Positions 48,359 through 57,951 are shown, counted from the first letter of the stretch. The stretch is DNA of 64,000 bases from Vogesella indigofera (GCF_028548395.1 NZ_JAQQLA010000004.1:372001-436000), one strand, 5' to 3'. Made by a program: numbers and translations. Notes: a model not told the origin generated them from the sequence alone.

Positions 48359-49138
48359 TCAGCGTGCGCCCGGTGCCTTCGATACGTCGATGCCGAACCA
48401 CTTCACCGAGATTTTCTTGAAGCTGCCGTCCTTGTGCAAGGCATTCAGCGCGCCGTCCAGCGCCACCTTGAACTTCGGATTGCCCTTGGCAAACGGGATA
48501 CCCATCTGCGTCGCACTGCCCACCGCGGCGCCGGCCTTCAGCGGCAGCTTGGCTTCCTTGATCGCGAACGGGATCAGCAGGCTGTCGTTGATGCCGGCAT
48601 CGATGCGGCCGGTGGCCAGATCCTGGAAGATTTCCGGTGCCGACGGGTAGAACTTGGACTCGATACCGCCCTGCGCCTTCACCATCTCGGCGTAGTTGCT
48701 GCCCTGGGTCACACCCATCTTCTTGCCGGCGAGGTCGGCCAGGCTCTTGAAGCTGCGCTTCTCGTTCTTGCGCACGATCAGCTGCGCGCTGGAGATGGTG
48801 TACGGCTGCGAGAAGTCGAACACTTCCTTGCGCTTGTCGGTGATCGACACCTGGTTCAGCACCACGTCGAACTTGCCGCCCTGCAGGCCGGCCAGGAGGC
48901 CGCTCCACTCGCCGGTGATGAATTCCGGCTTCAGCTTCAGCTTCTGTGCCAGTGCCGCGCCCAGCTCCACCTCGAAACCGGTCAGCTTCTGGTCCTTGTC
49001 CTTGAAGTTGAACGGCGGGTAGGTGCCTTCCAGCGCAATCTTCAGCGTACCGCGCTGCTGCACGGTGTCCAGCAGGTCGGCAGCGTAAACGTTGGCCGCA
49101 ACGCCCAGCAGCGTCAGGGTAAGCAGAACTTTTTTCAT
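48359..49138 (-). CDS. Amino-acid ABC transporter binding protein (cystine-type)
   Basis: 259 aa. Signal peptide 1-19 (KKVLLTLTLLGVAANVYA). The mature protein is SBP_bac_3: LKIALEGTYPPFNFKDKDQKL, GFEVELGAALAQKL, DVVLNQVSITDKRKEVFDFS and GVTQGSNYAEMV. It resembles FliY-type cystine-binding proteins, and the downstream cystathionine lyase-like gene supports a sulfur amino acid ligand. First gene of the - strand operon; an ATTGATTT-AAATCAAT palindrome lies upstream at 49157. Ligand is inference. Confidence 0.85.
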   Translation of the reverse strand: MKKVLLTLTLLGVAANVYAADLLDTVQQRGTLKIALEGTYPPFNFKDKDQKLTGFEVELGAALAQKLKLKPEFITGEWSGLLAGLQGGKFDVVLNQVSITDKRKEVFDFSQPYTISSAQLIVRKNEKRSFKSLADLAGKKMGVTQGSNYAEMVKAQGGIESKFYPSAPEIFQDLATGRIDAGINDSLLIPFAIKEAKLPLKAGAAVGSATQMGIPFAKGNPKFKVALDGALNALHKDGSFKKISVKWFGIDVSKAPGAR

Positions 49139-49387
49139 TTTTTATTCCTTTTTGATATTGATTTCAAAATCAATAAAACAGAAAGAACTATAACAAAGCC
49201 GACCGCTTTGCTCCAGCCTTGGCAGCGAATGAAAACGCATAAGGAAATCACCAAAAGCGGATAACAGCGGTGCCGGGTCAGCGGCAATCCAGAGCGCGAT
49301 TGTACGCAATATCCCGCGCGCTGGCGCGGAAGTATTGCCAGTTGCCGCCAAGGCGACCCGCCGCGCCACAGCCCGCCGGCAAAGAAA
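49139..49387. other. Gap before the binding-protein gene
   Basis: About 250 bases without a gene. The - strand promoter of the transport operon should lie here; TATAGT near 49190 is a possible -10 but lacks a clear -35. The only marked structure is the palindrome at 49157-49174. Confidence 0.4.
49157..49174. promoter_or_regulatory. AT-rich palindrome upstream of the binding-protein gene
   Basis: ATTGATTT-CA-AAATCAAT, a perfect 8-bp inverted repeat ending 19 bases before the ATG at 49138. Its place suggests a repressor operator in the 5' end of the transcript region; the regulator is unknown. Confidence 0.4.
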
Positions 49388-49408
49388 AAGCCCGGCGACG
49401 CCGGGCTT
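49381..49408 (-). terminator. Terminator of ychF
   Basis: AAGCCCGGC-GAC-GCCGGGCTT at 49388-49408, followed on the - strand by TTTTTCTTT. It lies 37 bp past the ychF stop. Confidence 0.88.
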
Positions 49409-49444
49409 GCTGATGCCGTCGCGGCCGGCATGGCCGCAAACGGC

Positions 49445-50536
49445 TTACACGTTGAACAGGAAGTTCAGCACGTCGCCGTCCTGCACCACGTATTCCTTGC
49501 CTTCGGCGCGCATCTTGCCGGCTTCCTTGGCCTTGGCTTCGCCACCGTAGGCGATGAAATCGGCGTAGGAGATGGTCTGCGCGCGGATGAAGCCACGTTC
49601 GAAGTCGGTGTGGATCACGCCGGCCGCCTGCGGCGCGGTGTCGCCGACGTGGATGGTCCAGGCGCGCACTTCCTTCACCCCGGCGGTGAAGTAGGTCTGC
49701 AGCCCCAGCAGCTTGTAGCCGGTGCGGATCAGGCGGTTGAGGCCCGGTTCTTCCAGGCCCATGTCGGCGAGGAATTCCACCTTGTCGGCGTCGTCGAGGT
49801 CGGCGATTTCGCTCTCGATGGCGGCGCACAGTGCCACCACCGGCGCGCCTTCGGTTGCGGCCAGTGCCTTCAGCTTGTCCAGGTGCGGGTTGTTGTCAAA
49901 GCCGTCTTCCGCCACGTTGGCGACATACATCGCCGGCTTGATGGTCAGCAGGCACAGCGGCTTGAGCAGCGCCTGCTCGTCCGCGTCCAGCTTCATGCTG
50001 CGTACCGGCTTGCCTTCGTTCAGGTGCGGCATCAGTTTTTCCAGCAGCGCCACCAGCTTCTGCGCGTCCTTGTCGCCGGCACGGGCCTTCTTGCCGTCAC
50101 GGATGATGGCCTTTTCCACCGCCGACATGTCGGCCAGCGCCAGTTCGGTGCCGATGGTTTCCAGGTCGGCGATCGGATCGACACGACCGGCAACGTGCAC
50201 CACGTTGTCGTCGTCGAAGCAGCGCACCACGTTGACGATGGCGTCGGTCTCGCGGATGTTGGCCAGGAACTTGTTGCCCAGGCCCTCGCCCTTGGAGGCG
50301 CCAGCCACCAGACCGGCGATGTCGACGAATTCGACGATGGCCGGCTGGGTCTTCTGCGGGTTGACGATCTTGCACAGCTCGTCCAGGCGCGGATCCGGCA
50401 CTTCCACGATGCCGACGTTAGGCTCGATGGTGCAGAACGGATAGTTGGCCGCTTCGATACCGGCCTTGGTCAGTGCATTGAACAGGGTGGACTTGCCGAC
50501 GTTGGGCAGACCGACAATACCGCATTTCAGACTCAT
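49445..50536 (-). CDS. ychF: Ribosome-associated GTPase/ATPase YchF (OLA1 type)
   Basis: 363 aa from ATG 50536 (CGAGGA seven bases upstream); the family start [22 protein letters not shown] holds the P-loop. Also visible are [33 protein letters not shown] and, at the C terminus, the TGS domain ([11 protein letters not shown] ... DVLNFLFNV). It is a conserved Obg-related nucleotidase linked to translation and stress. Its place directly after pth is common in many bacteria. Confidence 0.95.
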   Translation of the reverse strand: MSLKCGIVGLPNVGKSTLFNALTKAGIEAANYPFCTIEPNVGIVEVPDPRLDELCKIVNPQKTQPAIVEFVDIAGLVAGASKGEGLGNKFLANIRETDAIVNVVRCFDDDNVVHVAGRVDPIADLETIGTELALADMSAVEKAIIRDGKKARAGDKDAQKLVALLEKLMPHLNEGKPVRSMKLDADEQALLKPLCLLTIKPAMYVANVAEDGFDNNPHLDKLKALAATEGAPVVALCAAIESEIADLDDADKVEFLADMGLEEPGLNRLIRTGYKLLGLQTYFTAGVKEVRAWTIHVGDTAPQAAGVIHTDFERGFIRAQTISYADFIAYGGEAKAKEAGKMRAEGKEYVVQDGDVLNFLFNV

Positions 50537-50633
50537 GGGAATTCCTCGAATTTTCCGGCCTGCGCGCTTGGCGCCGCAGGCATTGACCGGTGGCATTGTA
50601 CCACCTGGCCGATCATTTTTTGTGCACTCGGGT

Positions 50634-50656
50634 GTTGGCCGCAGCCTGCGGCCAAC
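50634..50656. repeat. Inverted pair of the recurrent core word
   Basis: GTTGGCCGCAG-C-CTGCGGCCAAC at the 3' side of pth. An 11-bp perfect stem with a 1-base spacer; no T-run follows on either strand, so it is not a standard terminator. Confidence 0.75.
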
Positions 50657-50658
50657 GT

Positions 50659-51240
50659 TTACTTGGCGGCGGTGTGCAGCGTCTTCATCGCCGCCGCGCT
50701 GTTGCCGGCCAGTACGTCCGGCATCACCTGCAGCGCCTTGGCGATGGCGTCGTCGATCGCCTGCTGCTCTTCGGCGCGCGCCTTTTTCAGCACGAAGTTG
50801 GCGACCTCGTTGCGATCGCCGGGATGACCGATGCCCAGGCGCAGGCGCCAGAAGTTGGGCGAGCCCAGCTTGGCGATGATGTCCTTCAGGCCGTTGTGGC
50901 CGCCGTGGCCACCGCCCTGCTTCAGCCGCGCCGCGCCCGGCGGCAGGTCCAGCTCGTCGTGCACCACCAGGATTTCTTCCGGCGCGATCTTGTAGAAGCG
51001 CGCCAGCGCGCCCACCGCCTGGCCGGACAGGTTCATGTAGGTCATCGGCTTAAGCAGCCACAGGTCGCCTGCGGCCAAGGTGGCGCGCGAGACCTCGCCG
51101 AAATACTTGCCCTCGCCACGCAGCGGCGCCTTGTGCTGCCAGGCCAGCTCGTCCACCAGCCAGAAGCCTGCGTTATGGCGCGTTCTTTCGTATTCCGGCC
51201 CGGGATTCCCCAGCCCCACCACCAGACGGATTGCCGACAT
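50659..51240 (-). CDS. pth: Peptidyl-tRNA hydrolase
   Basis: 193 aa. [23 protein letters not shown] at the N terminus contains Asn 12 and catalytic His 22; later [27 protein letters not shown] and [20 protein letters not shown] are standard. It releases tRNA from stalled peptidyl-tRNA. It sits between rplY and ychF on the - strand, a usual order. A diverged copy of the recurrent word occurs inside it (51074-51082 region). Confidence 0.96.
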   Translation of the reverse strand: MSAIRLVVGLGNPGPEYERTRHNAGFWLVDELAWQHKAPLRGEGKYFGEVSRATLAAGDLWLLKPMTYMNLSGQAVGALARFYKIAPEEILVVHDELDLPPGAARLKQGGGHGGHNGLKDIIAKLGSPNFWRLRLGIGHPGDRNEVANFVLKKARAEEQQAIDDAIAKALQVMPDVLAGNSAAAMKTLHTAAK

Positions 51241-51264
51241 TCTCTTGATCCCAACAATGAAAAA

Positions 51265-51291
51265 CCCGCTGCAGAGAGTATCAGCAGCGGG
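51265..51291 (-). terminator. Terminator after rplY
   Basis: CCCGCTGC / GCAGCGGG stem with an 11-base loop, followed on the - strand by TTTTTCATTG. It separates rplY from pth. Confidence 0.82.
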
Positions 51292-51329
51292 CCTCGTACC
51301 GCACCGTCAAACGGTGAGGCGCTTAAGCA

Positions 51330-51617
51330 TTACACGCGAGCGAAGTCGATGTGCAGCACCAGTTGCTTGAACGGGTGGTTCTGGAAAGCAGCAACTTTAA
51401 CTTGCTCTTTCTGACCGTCGATTACCAGATCCAGCACTTCGTTGTGGAAGGCTTCGGTTTTCAGCGCGTAGTACATGGTGTTGTGGTCCAGGGTGATGGA
51501 CACGGCTTCTTTACCTGCGCCGTAAACAACAGCAGGGGTTTGACCAGCGCGACGCAGGCGGCGGCTCGCACCAGTACCTTCCAGAACGCGCTTGGTAGCG
51601 ATAACTTCGATTGCCAT
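51330..51617 (-). CDS. rplY: 50S ribosomal protein L25
   Basis: 95 aa from ATG 51617 (GGAG upstream). It is the short, single-domain L25 form with AIEVIATKRVLEGTGASRRLRR at the start and LVLHIDFARV at the end, as in E. coli (94 aa) and without the C-terminal CTC extension common in other betaproteobacteria. Binds 5S rRNA. Located between prs and pth, its standard place. Confidence 0.93.
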   Translation of the reverse strand: MAIEVIATKRVLEGTGASRRLRRAGQTPAVVYGAGKEAVSITLDHNTMYYALKTEAFHNEVLDLVIDGQKEQVKVAAFQNHPFKQLVLHIDFARV

Positions 51618-51687
51618 TTGAATAACTCCAGTTAGCTTTGCAGCTTGATTTAAATCTCCAGCCCACCGCGACCAGTGGGCTGAACGT

Positions 51688-52671
51688 TTACGGCAGGCAG
51701 GCGCCCGACGAAACCAGATCCTCATTGAAGAGGTAGGACACCGATTCTTCGTTGTTGATGCGACGCAGGGTTTCTGCGATCAGGCCACCAATCGATACCA
51801 CGCGGATGCGGCTGCTCTGCTTGGCTTGCGCCGACAGCGGAATGGTATCGGTGATCACGACTTGGTCGATGTCCGAATTGTTGATGCGATCCACGGCCTG
51901 GCCGGAGAAGATGGCGTGCGAGGCGTAGGCCAGCACGCGCTCGGCACCGCGCTCTTTCAGAGCGGAAGCGGCCTTGCACAGGGTGTTCGCGGTGTCGATC
52001 ATGTCGTCGACGATCAGGCAGGTACGGCCCTGCACGTCACCGATGATGTTCATCACTTCGGCCACGTTGGCTTTCGGACGACGCTTGTCGATGATGGCAA
52101 GATCGGTATTCAGCGCCTTGGCCACGGCACGGGCACGTACCACGCCGCCGACGTCCGGGCTGACCACGATCAGGTCTTCGATGCGCTGCGAACGGATGTC
52201 CTTCAGCAGCACCGGGGTCGCGTACACGTTGTCCACCGGCATGTCGAAGAAGCCCTGGATCTGGTCGGCGTGCAGGTCAACGGTCAGCACGCGGTCGATA
52301 CCGGCGCTGGTCAGCATGTTGGCCACCAGTTTGGCGGTGATCGGCACACGGGCGGAGCGCGGACGACGATCCTGGCGAGCGTAACCGAAGTACGGAATCG
52401 CGGCGGTGATACGACCGGCGGAGGCGCGTTTCAGCGCGTCGGCCATGGTCAGGATCTCCATCAGGTTGTCGTTGGTCGGCGCACAGGTCGACTGCAGGAT
52501 GAACACGTCGCGACCGCGCACGTTTTCCAGCAGTTCAACGGCGACTTCGCCATCGCTGAATTTGCCGACGTCGGCGCGTCCCAGCGAAATGTCGAGGTGC
52601 TTGACCACGTTTTGCGCCAGTTCCGGATTTGCCGTCCCGGTGAAGACCATCAAACTATCGTATGCAGCCAT
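51688..52671 (-). CDS. prs: Ribose-phosphate pyrophosphokinase
   Basis: 327 aa. Family blocks visible: [90 protein letters not shown] and the PRPP-binding [18 protein letters not shown]. It makes PRPP from ribose-5-phosphate and ATP for nucleotide, His and Trp synthesis. Follows two tRNA-Gln genes and a terminator. Confidence 0.96.
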   Translation of the reverse strand: MAAYDSLMVFTGTANPELAQNVVKHLDISLGRADVGKFSDGEVAVELLENVRGRDVFILQSTCAPTNDNLMEILTMADALKRASAGRITAAIPYFGYARQDRRPRSARVPITAKLVANMLTSAGIDRVLTVDLHADQIQGFFDMPVDNVYATPVLLKDIRSQRIEDLIVVSPDVGGVVRARAVAKALNTDLAIIDKRRPKANVAEVMNIIGDVQGRTCLIVDDMIDTANTLCKAASALKERGAERVLAYASHAIFSGQAVDRINNSDIDQVVITDTIPLSAQAKQSSRIRVVSIGGLIAETLRRINNEESVSYLFNEDLVSSGACLP

Positions 52672-52701
52672 AAAAGAATTGCCTTAAATCGGTAGATAAA
52701 G

Positions 52702-52733
52702 AAAAAGCGTGTAAGGAGCCTTACACGCTTTTT
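52702..52733 (-). terminator. Terminator after the tRNA-Gln pair
   Basis: A 15-bp perfect stem, AAAAAGCGTGTAAGG with its complement, around AG (52717-52718), followed by T-runs on both sides. It ends the tRNA transcript and could also act on the + strand. Confidence 0.9.
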
Positions 52734-52756
52734 TTCTTAGTTTACTCTCGTAAGCC

Positions 52757-52833
52757 TGGCTGAGGAGGAAGGATTCGAACCTTCGCATGCCGGAATCAAA
52801 ATCCGGTGCCTTAACCAACTTGGCGACTCCCCA
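52757..52833 (-). tRNA. tRNA-Gln (TTG)
   Basis: 77 nt with CCA encoded. The - strand starts TGGGGAG, pairs with CTCCTCA at the 3' end, and has anticodon loop TTTTGAT (anticodon TTG) inside a CCGGA/TCCGG stem; T-loop TTCGAAT. Second of two identical copies in the - strand direction. Confidence 0.95.
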
Positions 52834-52858
52834 GTATTCTTTAAATTGTGCAGGGTAT

Positions 52859-52935
52859 TGGCTGAGGAGGAAGGATTCGAACCTTCGCATGCCGGAATCA
52901 AAATCCGGTGCCTTAACCAACTTGGCGACTCCCCA
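52859..52935 (-). tRNA. tRNA-Gln (TTG), identical copy
   Basis: Identical 77-nt sequence to the copy at 52757, separated by 25 bases, cotranscribed downstream of ispE. Confidence 0.95.
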
Positions 52936-52944
52936 GTAGCACTG

Positions 52945-53799
52945 CTATTCCCCGTCAAACATCGGATGCGCTGCCAACCCCTTGGCAACAAAGCCGCTGA
53001 ATCGTGACGACAAGGACTGATATACTGTTTTTGCTTGATCTTCGTTACCGCATTCCAGAAAGACACAGGCTCCGGAACCGGTCATCAACGGCGAGCCGCA
53101 TTCTCTTAATGCGCTCAAGGCTTCATTTACCGCTGGATACATTTGGCAAACAACGCTTTGCAAATCGTTTTGTTTTTGCGGCGTCGTTGCTAGGGTTCGC
53201 ATTGTGGAGAAACTGACCTGCCCTGTCAACACCTGACGTGAAAATTCCTTGAAAACCGTCGCCGTCGGCACATGCACTGTTGGGTGCAACACCACATACC
53301 AGGCCGCCGGCAGGCTGATCTCGCTCAGCTCTTCGCCGATGCCGGTGGCGCGCGCATTGCGCCCGAAGATGAACACCGGCACGTCGGCCCCCAGCTGCAC
53401 GCCCAGCTGCATCAGCGCCGCGCGCGACAGGCCGCAGCCCCACAGGCGGTTGAGCGCCAGCAGCACCGTCGCCGCATCGGAGGAGCCGCCGCCGAGGCCG
53501 CCGCCCATCGGGATGCGCTTGTGCAGGCGCAGGCTGGCGCCCAGCGTGCTGCCGCTGGCCTGTTGCAACAGCCGCGCCGCGCGCACGGTCAGATCGCTGT
53601 CCGGCGGCACGCCGGGAATGGGATTCAGCAGCACGATGTCGCCGTCGTCGCGCAGCGCGATGTCGATGCTGTCGCACAGGTCGATGAAGCGGAAATCGCT
53701 GTCCAGCAGGTGATAGCCATCGTCACGCTTGCCGGTGATCAGCAGGTTGAGGTTGAGCTTGGCCGGAGCGGGAAAGACATGAAAAACGGAATCGGTCAT
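52945..53799 (-). CDS. ispE: 4-diphosphocytidyl-2-C-methyl-D-erythritol kinase
   Basis: 284 aa GHMP kinase of the MEP isoprenoid pathway. FPAPAKLNLNLLITGKRDDGYH at the N terminus and the ATP loop IPMGGGLGGGSSDAATVLLAL near 95-115; LMTGSGACVF near 240. It overlaps lolB by four bases. The 3' third of the gene (about 52,945-53,260) is clearly lower in GC than the 5' part, suggesting a mosaic origin. Protein length and motifs are intact, so it is probably functional. Confidence 0.94.
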   Translation of the reverse strand: MTDSVFHVFPAPAKLNLNLLITGKRDDGYHLLDSDFRFIDLCDSIDIALRDDGDIVLLNPIPGVPPDSDLTVRAARLLQQASGSTLGASLRLHKRIPMGGGLGGGSSDAATVLLALNRLWGCGLSRAALMQLGVQLGADVPVFIFGRNARATGIGEELSEISLPAAWYVVLHPTVHVPTATVFKEFSRQVLTGQVSFSTMRTLATTPQKQNDLQSVVCQMYPAVNEALSALRECGSPLMTGSGACVFLECGNEDQAKTVYQSLSSRFSGFVAKGLAAHPMFDGE

Positions 53800-54377
53800 G
53801 GCAAAGCGGGAGCAACGGGTAACAGGGGAACAAACTGGCGCCAGTCAGACAGCACCAGACGGATGGTCAGGCCCTCGCGCTCCAGCTCGACGCGGCGCGG
53901 CTGGGCAAGGTTGGCCGCATCGCGGTGGATGCGGATCAGCCAGCCCTGCTGCTGCAGGTGGCCTTCCGGGGTGGTGGTGTAGGGAAACTGCGGCGCCGGG
54001 TGGCCACGCACCCACCACACCAGGTTGGCCAGCGGCAGCGGCCAGCCCAGCTGGCGCTCGGTCAGCGTCTCGACATCGCTGGCGAACTGCTGCTGGCCGT
54101 CGGCCAGCAGGGTAACACCATGGCTGTCGCGGTGCAGGCTGGCCACGGTATTGCCCACCGGCGTCTTGATCGCCAGCTGGTCGTCGTCCGCGGTGTGCTG
54201 CCAGTCAAAGCCGGCGACGTGGCCCTTGCCGTCCAGATTCACCGCCAGCCTGCCGGCGACGTCGAAGGGCTGGTCTTGCACCTGTGCCTGCAGCGGTGCC
54301 GCAGTGGACGGCACCTCCTGAAACGAGGCGCAGCCAGCGAGCAGCGGCAGCAGCAGTAACAGCCAGCGCACGATCAT
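53796..54377 (-). CDS. lolB: Outer-membrane lipoprotein LolB
   Basis: 193 aa. Lipoprotein signal VRWLLLLLPLLAGCASF with lipobox Cys 16. The mature part has FDVAGRLAVNLDGKGHVAGFDWQH and WPLPLANLVWWVRGHPAP, typical of LolB, the outer-membrane receptor that inserts lipoproteins. Overlaps ispE at its 3' end and the TPR gene at its 5' end by four bases. An exact copy of the 12-bp word lies within it, encoding Ala-Ala-Asn-Leu. Confidence 0.92.
   Translation of the reverse strand: MIVRWLLLLLPLLAGCASFQEVPSTAAPLQAQVQDQPFDVAGRLAVNLDGKGHVAGFDWQHTADDDQLAIKTPVGNTVASLHRDSHGVTLLADGQQQFASDVETLTERQLGWPLPLANLVWWVRGHPAPQFPYTTTPEGHLQQQGWLIRIHRDAANLAQPRRVELEREGLTIRLVLSDWRQFVPLLPVAPALP
53907..53918 (-). repeat. 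12-bp recurrent word
   Basis: AAGGTTGGCCGC inside lolB; on the coding strand it encodes Ala-Ala-Asn-Leu. Confidence 0.8.
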
Positions 54378-56131
54378 GGCTGCAGGCGCTGCAGGGTTTC
54401 ACGCAGCACCGGGTGATCCGGCTCCTTCTTGCGTGCCTCGGCCCACAGCTTGCGCGCCTCGTCGAGGCGCCCGGACTGCCACAGCACCTCGCCGAGATGG
54501 GCGGCCACTTCGGCATCCGGCATGCTGGCGTAGGACGCCTGCAGGTATTGCAGCGCCTGCTCCAGCTTGCCGAGCTTGTAGTACACCCAGCCCAGGCTGT
54601 CGAGGATCATCGGGTCATCCGGCGCCGCCTGGTGCGCCTTCTCCACGTAGGCCAGCGCCTCGCGGTAGCGGGTGGTGTGGTTGCTGAGCGCGTAGCCCAG
54701 CGCATTCAGCGCGTGCACATGATCCGGCACCAGCTCCAGCACCTGCAGCAGGTCTTTTTCCGCCAGCGCAAACTGCCCGTCCAGCTCCGACAGCAGTGCG
54801 CGGTCGTACAGCAGTTCGGTGGCCCGCGGCTGGCGTTGCAGCCCCTGGTTCAGCAGCGTCATCGCCTGCGCGCGATCGCCGGCGTTCTTGGCGATCTGCG
54901 CCTGCAGTGCGACCACCCGCACCAGCTGGTTAGCATCGTTGCTCAGCGGCTGCAGGTCGTTGATCGCCTGCTGCCAGTTGCCGTCCGCGGCATCCAGCTG
55001 CGCCAGGCGCAGTCGTGCCGGCAGGTAGTTCTCGCCCTGCCCCACCTGCTGGTACCAGTGGCGCGCCTGTTGCGGCTGCTTCTGTTCGTCCGCCAGCTGG
55101 CCCAGGGTGTAGCGCAGGGTATCGGCATCGGCGTAACCGGCCTGCAGCGCGGCCTCCAGCTGGCGACGCGCCAGCTGCAGGTTGCCGTTCTGGAACGCCA
55201 GCAGGCCGGCCATGTTCAGCAGTTCCGCTTGTTTCGGGTATTGTTGTAGCGCCTTTTCGGCGTGGCGCTGGGCGTCGGTGTAGCGCTTCTCGCTGGCCAG
55301 CAGCCGCACCATGGTCAGGTTCAGCTCCAGGCTGGCGGCGGGACGCAGTTGCAGCTGTGCCTGCAGGAAGTCGATGGCACTGGGCACAGAGTGACGGCGC
55401 AGGCGGTCGACCTGCCACAGCAGCGGCAGGTCCCACGTCGGGGCGATCTTGGCGAGACGGGCGAACTCCTTGTCGACCTCGGCCTGCTCGCCGGCCTCGG
55501 CAGCCACCGCCAGGTGGGCAAAGCGCGCTTCCGGCAGCTCCGGATAGCGCTCGGCCAGGTCACTGACCAGCTTCGCCGCGGCGACCCGGTCCGGCTGCCG
55601 CGCCAGCAGTCGCGCCAGCTGCACGAAGATGGCACCGGCACGCGCCGGTTGCCGCGCCAGCATGCCTTCCACCAGCGGCTGGCTTTCCGCCAGCTTGCCG
55701 GCACGCAGCAGCGCGATCAGCAGCTGTTCGCGCGCCGAATCGGCATCCGGGTCCAGCTCGATCCACAAGGCCAGCGCCTCGGAGGCCTGGCGCACGTTAC
55801 CGGAGAACATCGCGAATTCGGAGGCCCGCTGCGCCACGCGCGGGTCGCGGGTTTCGCGCGCCAGTTGCAGGTAGGTTTCCGCGGCAACACCGGCGCCACC
55901 GCGCTGCACCACGATCTCGCCGGCCAGCAGGCCGTACAGCCACTCCTCGCTCAGCTCCAGCTTGGGAATGCGCGGGTTGTCGACCGTTTCCTCCTCGACC
56001 GCCTCGTCGGCGAGATCCTCGACCACCGCTTCCGCGCTGACGGACGACGTGGGGAGAGCGGGCGGGACACTGGCGCAGGCGACCAGGGCAAGGGGGGCAA
56101 GTGCTGCGGCGATACGGAGTAGTGCGTTCAT
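54374..56131 (-). CDS. TPR-repeat lipoprotein
   Basis: 585 aa from ATG 56131 (AGG seven bases before). Lipobox LVAC with Cys 19 after LRIAAALAPLALVA. The rest is a long array of TPR-like helices, clearest at the C terminus (YREALAYVEKAHQAAPDDPMILDSLGWVYYKLGKLEQAL, here split, about 480-530). It matches the TPR protein regularly found upstream of lolB-ispE in betaproteobacteria, thought to act in envelope assembly; its exact role is not established. An in-frame ATG at 56146 is an alternative start. Confidence 0.85.
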   Translation of the reverse strand: MNALLRIAAALAPLALVACASVPPALPTSSVSAEAVVEDLADEAVEEETVDNPRIPKLELSEEWLYGLLAGEIVVQRGGAGVAAETYLQLARETRDPRVAQRASEFAMFSGNVRQASEALALWIELDPDADSAREQLLIALLRAGKLAESQPLVEGMLARQPARAGAIFVQLARLLARQPDRVAAAKLVSDLAERYPELPEARFAHLAVAAEAGEQAEVDKEFARLAKIAPTWDLPLLWQVDRLRRHSVPSAIDFLQAQLQLRPAASLELNLTMVRLLASEKRYTDAQRHAEKALQQYPKQAELLNMAGLLAFQNGNLQLARRQLEAALQAGYADADTLRYTLGQLADEQKQPQQARHWYQQVGQGENYLPARLRLAQLDAADGNWQQAINDLQPLSNDANQLVRVVALQAQIAKNAGDRAQAMTLLNQGLQRQPRATELLYDRALLSELDGQFALAEKDLLQVLELVPDHVHALNALGYALSNHTTRYREALAYVEKAHQAAPDDPMILDSLGWVYYKLGKLEQALQYLQASYASMPDAEVAAHLGEVLWQSGRLDEARKLWAEARKKEPDHPVLRETLQRLQP

Positions 56132-56210
56132 GCTTGGCCTAAACATCGGTTCAGACGGGTAGAATACCACGCCCATTCATTTAATCATGCTCACGGCAAG
56201 GAAAACTGCA

Positions 56211-57026
56211 ATGCCGGAATTGCCAGAAGTCGAAACCACCTGTCGCGGCATCGCACCCCTGCTGCTGCACGCCACCATCCGTGGCGTGACCGTGCGCGAG
56301 GCGCGCCTGCGCTGGCCGGTGCCGCCGGACCTGGCGGCCAACCTTGCCGGTCGCCGCGTGCTCGGCATCAGCCGCCGCGCCAAGTACCTGCTCGTCGACT
56401 TCGAACACGGCACGCTGATCCTGCACCTGGGCATGTCCGGCAGCCTGCGCTTCGTGACGCCGGGCACGCCGCCGGAAAAGCATGACCATGTAGACATCGA
56501 TCTGGGGCAAACGGTTCTGCGCTATCGCGATCCGCGCCGTTTTGGCGCCATCCTGTGGCAGCAGGGGCCGGTCGAGGCGCACCCGCTGCTGGCACAGCTG
56601 GGGCCAGAGCCACTGTCGTACGCCTTCGACGGCGCGGTACTGCAGCAGGCGATCCGACGCCGCGGCAGCGCCATCAAGCTGGCGATCATGGACAACCACG
56701 TGGTGGTCGGCGTCGGCAACATCTACGCCAACGAGGCGCTGTTCCACGCCGGCATCCACCCGGCCCGCGCCGCCAACGGCCTCAGCGGTGCGGAGTGCGC
56801 GCGGCTGGCCGCCGAAATCAAGGCGGTGCTGGCGCGCGCCATCGACGCCGGCGGCAGCACGCTGCGCGATTTTGTCGACGCCAAGGGGAAACCGGGCTAC
56901 TTCCAGCAAAGCTATATGGTCTATGGCCGCCGCGATCTGCCCTGCCACGTCTGCGGCAGCCTGATCCGCGAGCTGCGCCAGGGGCAGCGCAGCTCCTGCT
57001 TTTGCCCGCATTGCCAGCCGTGTTAA
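56211..57026 (+). CDS. mutM: Formamidopyrimidine-DNA glycosylase
   Basis: 271 aa. The start at 56211 gives [13 protein letters not shown] with the catalytic Pro 2 and Glu 3; the earlier ATG at 56187 would block this. Other features: [40 protein letters not shown], and a C-terminal zinc finger CHVC...CPHC (about residues 245-268). It removes 8-oxoguanine from DNA. An exact recurrent 12-bp word lies inside (56334-56345). Confidence 0.95.
   Translation: MPELPEVETTCRGIAPLLLHATIRGVTVREARLRWPVPPDLAANLAGRRVLGISRRAKYLLVDFEHGTLILHLGMSGSLRFVTPGTPPEKHDHVDIDLGQTVLRYRDPRRFGAILWQQGPVEAHPLLAQLGPEPLSYAFDGAVLQQAIRRRGSAIKLAIMDNHVVVGVGNIYANEALFHAGIHPARAANGLSGAECARLAAEIKAVLARAIDAGGSTLRDFVDAKGKPGYFQQSYMVYGRRDLPCHVCGSLIRELRQGQRSSCFCPHCQPC
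56334..56345 (+). repeat. 12-bp recurrent word
   Basis: GCGGCCAACCTT inside mutM, coding for Ala-Ala-Asn-Leu. Confidence 0.8.
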
Positions 57027-57060
57027 ATTGCGCCGCGTCGCCTGACTGATAAAGCCTATC

Positions 57061-57846
57061 GTGCATCGTCCCACCTCCTGGCCTACCCGCCTGCTCCGCC
57101 TCGGCCGCCTCGGCATGCACTTGCTGCGCGGCCTGCTGGTGATCGCCACCCGCTACCCGCGCCTGTCGCAGCCGGCCCGCGCGGTGATCACCCAGCGCTG
57201 GTCGCGGCACCTGCTGCACATCCTGGCGATCAAGGTGCGCGTCCACGGCACGCCGCCGGCGGTCTACCCCCCCAACACCCTGGTGGTCGCCAACCACGTG
57301 TCGTGGCTGGACATCTTCGCGCTCAACAGCGTCACCGTATCGCGCTTCGTGGCCAAGAAGGAGCTGCGCGACTGGCCGCTGGCCGGCTTCCTGATCAAGA
57401 ACGCCGGCACCCTGTTCATCGACCGCAACAACCGCCGCGACGCCAGCCGCGTCAACGAACAGCTGGCCAAGGCCTTGCAGGACGGCGGCTGCATGGCTGT
57501 GTTCCCTGAGGCCACCACCTCCGACGGCCGCAGCCTGCTGCCGTTCAAGGCCTCGCTGTTCGAGGCCTCGCGCCTGGCGCACGCCACGGTGCAGCCGGTA
57601 GCGATCCGCTACCTGACCCCCGGCGGCCACTACTGCGCCGCCGCCGCCTACGCCGGCGACACCAGCTTCTGGCAGAGCCTGTGCCTGATCCTGGCCAGCC
57701 GCGCCATGGTGGTGGAGCTGAGCTACACCGCCGCCATCCCGCCCTACGACACCGCGCTGGCCAGCCGCTTCCAGCTGTCGGAAACCGCACGCGACGCCAT
57801 CCGCGACGCGCTGCAACTGCCGGCCGAGCCCGTCGCCGCCGAATAG
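57061..57846 (+). CDS. plsC: 1-acyl-glycerol-3-phosphate acyltransferase
   Basis: 261 aa from a GTG start. Acyltransferase motif NHVSWLD (His 79, Asp 84), FIDRNNRRDASRVNEQL, and FPEATTSDGRSLLPFKASLFEA, corresponding to the four PlsC-family motifs; the canonical FPEGT is FPEAT here. It transfers an acyl chain to lysophosphatidic acid, or in some relatives to ornithine lipids. Located 34 bp after mutM. Confidence 0.85.
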   Translation: MHRPTSWPTRLLRLGRLGMHLLRGLLVIATRYPRLSQPARAVITQRWSRHLLHILAIKVRVHGTPPAVYPPNTLVVANHVSWLDIFALNSVTVSRFVAKKELRDWPLAGFLIKNAGTLFIDRNNRRDASRVNEQLAKALQDGGCMAVFPEATTSDGRSLLPFKASLFEASRLAHATVQPVAIRYLTPGGHYCAAAAYAGDTSFWQSLCLILASRAMVVELSYTAAIPPYDTALASRFQLSETARDAIRDALQLPAEPVAAE

Positions 57847-57951
57847 CCGTCCAGGCCCTGCCCGGCAACACTTCACGCCGCCTGCATGGGGCATCACCGA
57901 TGCTGCACCGCCACCATGCCAGCCTGCTAGCCGGCAAAAACCAATACGGAG

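Noticed and set aside
52757..52935. Tandem near-100-bp direct repeat as a CRISPR-like or mobile repeat
   Set aside because: The repeats are two identical tRNA-Gln genes.
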